DNA of 39,445 nt from Ruminococcus sp. UBA3767 (GTDB lineage: Bacteria; Bacillota; Clostridia; Oscillospirales; Ruminococcaceae), in assembly GCA_002371625.1 (NCBI GenBank), contig DFFV01000116.1:1-39445 (forward strand), given 5' to 3'. Both the position numbers and the translations under genes were made by a program. The notes under the pieces are model-generated. The model did not search any database. It was not told the DNA's origin and worked only from the letters and a program-made list of their open reading frames with translations. Each line of letters starts with the position of its first letter. Within the stretch, counting starts at the first letter, position 1. This document shows positions 38,420-39,445 of the stretch, in pieces.

Positions 38420-39397
38420 ATGGAAGAAAAGATCAACTGGCGTGACGAGGCGCTGCAAATGCCGCTTGCCGATCTGAGCAAGACATATAAAAGACTGAAA
38501 ACCAAGCGTATGCTTATCACAACTATCCCGATATATATAGCGATGCTTGTTATGTTCATATATGCCTTAGCAGGCTGGGTATCTATGGCAAGCTTCCTGT
38601 ATTCAGCAGGCAGGTTCACATTTTCTATCGCAAGCGCGTGGGACGTTATCGTCAGCATTCTTTGCTGCTGCGTGCTTATAGCGTATCACGGAAAACCTGC
38701 GAACAACATTGCTTTGTGGGTGCTGACATCCTATACCTTGATAATGCTTTTGTTCGACACGAGCATTTCGATATTTACCCTGATAACTTATGTTTATCTT
38801 GTAGCGGTTCGTCTGCCTATGGCGCAGATAGATGATGATATCGCCTTTCTGCGTGCGATGCCGACTTTCCCGTTCAACGGACGAGTTAGCGATCAGATGA
38901 TAAACGTCGCAGAACATAAGCGCAAGATACAGCTTATCGAGTCTGCAAAGGGCAATATTTACAGCGACAACGCCGAGCAGATCTTTGACAAGCCCGTTCC
39001 CGAGATGCCGCAGTATGAAAAGGGCGACACCCCTGAGGATTACCTGCAGAGAAAGCAGTTTTACGTTGACGGCAAGTACACCAGGACCTCGCTTACCGAT
39101 GAGGAATACGACAGGCAGGAAGACGAGCTTTACGAGCGCAGGATGTTCACCGACAAGCAGAAAAAGGCGCAGACGGTCATCGCACCGCAGCCGATAGAGG
39201 ACGACGGGCGTTTGCAGGAGTTTGATTTTACCGATCACAGCAAGCTCAACGAAACGTATATCATTTCAAAAGACGTTTATACCGAGGATCTCGAGAGGGC
39301 GCAGAGAAATCCCAATGTGCCCAGAGAGCAGGATATCCCGATTGACAGTAGTGTTGTGCTTGAAGATCTTGATTTTACCGACAGTCCGACGGAATAA
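38420..39397 (+). CDS. Membrane protein of unknown function
   Basis: The 325-residue product has a short cytosolic start and about four hydrophobic segments (near 32-56, 68-94, 98-115 and 117-135). A ~190-residue charged soluble C-terminal region with no recognised domain follows. That region contains two related short segments, QEFDFTDHSK and LEDLDFTDSP. No family is recognised. It lies 83 bases after rnfB with only a weak hairpin between, so read-through from the rnf operon is possible, but no Rnf role is known for such a protein. A strong terminator follows. Confidence 0.65.
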   Translation: MEEKINWRDEALQMPLADLSKTYKRLKTKRMLITTIPIYIAMLVMFIYALAGWVSMASFLYSAGRFTFSIASAWDVIVSILCCCVLIAYHGKPANNIALWVLTSYTLIMLLFDTSISIFTLITYVYLVAVRLPMAQIDDDIAFLRAMPTFPFNGRVSDQMINVAEHKRKIQLIESAKGNIYSDNAEQIFDKPVPEMPQYEKGDTPEDYLQRKQFYVDGKYTRTSLTDEEYDRQEDELYERRMFTDKQKKAQTVIAPQPIEDDGRLQEFDFTDHSKLNETYIISKDVYTEDLERAQRNPNVPREQDIPIDSSVVLEDLDFTDSPTE

Positions 39398-39427
39398 AAA
39401 AAGACCGCATTTGTGCGGTCTTTTTTG
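39397..39427 (+). terminator. Terminator after the last gene
   Basis: AAAAAAGACCGCA and TGCGGTCTTTTTT pair around TTTG, with a T-run. Confidence 0.88.
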
Positions 39428-39445
39428 ATGTGATCTTACTTTACA

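Noticed and set aside
1..39445. tRNA, rRNA, transposase or prophage genes
   Set aside because: No cloverleaf with CCA-end features, rRNA signature, DDE/serine recombinase motif or phage structural gene was seen on either strand.

Overview
The window looks like a chromosomal segment of a spore-forming, anaerobic, low-to-mid GC Firmicute of the Oscillospiraceae, most likely Ruminococcus. The reasons are sporulation genes yabP/yabQ, a complete Rnf complex, a mannooligosaccharide phosphorylase of the Ruminococcus albus RaMP2 type, clean sigma-A promoters with 17-base spacers, and Bacillus-type parS sites. Genus assignment is inference from gene content. No rRNA, tRNA, CRISPR array, transposase or prophage gene was seen.

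Layout. 1-1856: serine synthesis (3' end of serC, then serA), separated by a 375-base stretch full of hairpins. 1979-4737: the yabP-yabQ-divIC-yabR block, then a DUF4321 membrane protein and a lipoprotein. 5155-11750: a lone GH130 phosphorylase, a YetF/DUF4363 pair, a large zinc-ribbon membrane protein and cardiolipin synthase. 11808-19152 (minus): mnmE-mnmG-rsmG-tatD-GT2-sseB plus a membrane protein. 19638-22853: a YfhO-type membrane protein and a Nudix hydrolase. 23092-25595 (minus): a secreted CAP-domain protein and noc. 26082-27803: parA-parB with three perfect parS sites. 28340-31583 (minus): RluA-type pseudouridine synthase, DUF975 protein, SDR epimerase-like protein, histidine phosphatase. 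31716-38336: an XRE regulator followed by apbE and rnfCDGEAB, probably one transcription unit. 38420-39397: a membrane protein of unknown role.

Two observations stand out. First, base composition flips at the noc/parA divergence. The + strand is C-rich in genes of either orientation to the left and G-rich to the right. This negative-to-positive GC-skew change is what a replication origin produces, and it coincides with the parS cluster, although dnaA and a clear DnaA-box cluster are absent. Second, a ~140-150 bp non-coding element occurs five times (one copy near 6.3 kb, one near 23.0 kb, three in tandem at 27.8-28.3 kb). In every case it is bracketed by two copies of the local rho-independent terminator hairpin, although the hairpin sequence differs between loci. 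This looks like a small terminator-targeting or terminator-duplicating repeat family. A separate element with ~52 bp inverted arms lies at 4736-5010.

How the genes work together: ApbE would attach FMN to RnfD and RnfG of the adjacent ferredoxin:NAD+ oxidoreductase. ParA, ParB and Noc act on origin segregation and division-site control. MnmE and MnmG form the tRNA wobble-uridine modification enzyme. SerC and SerA catalyse successive steps of serine synthesis. YabP/YabQ belong to spore formation and DivIC to the divisome.
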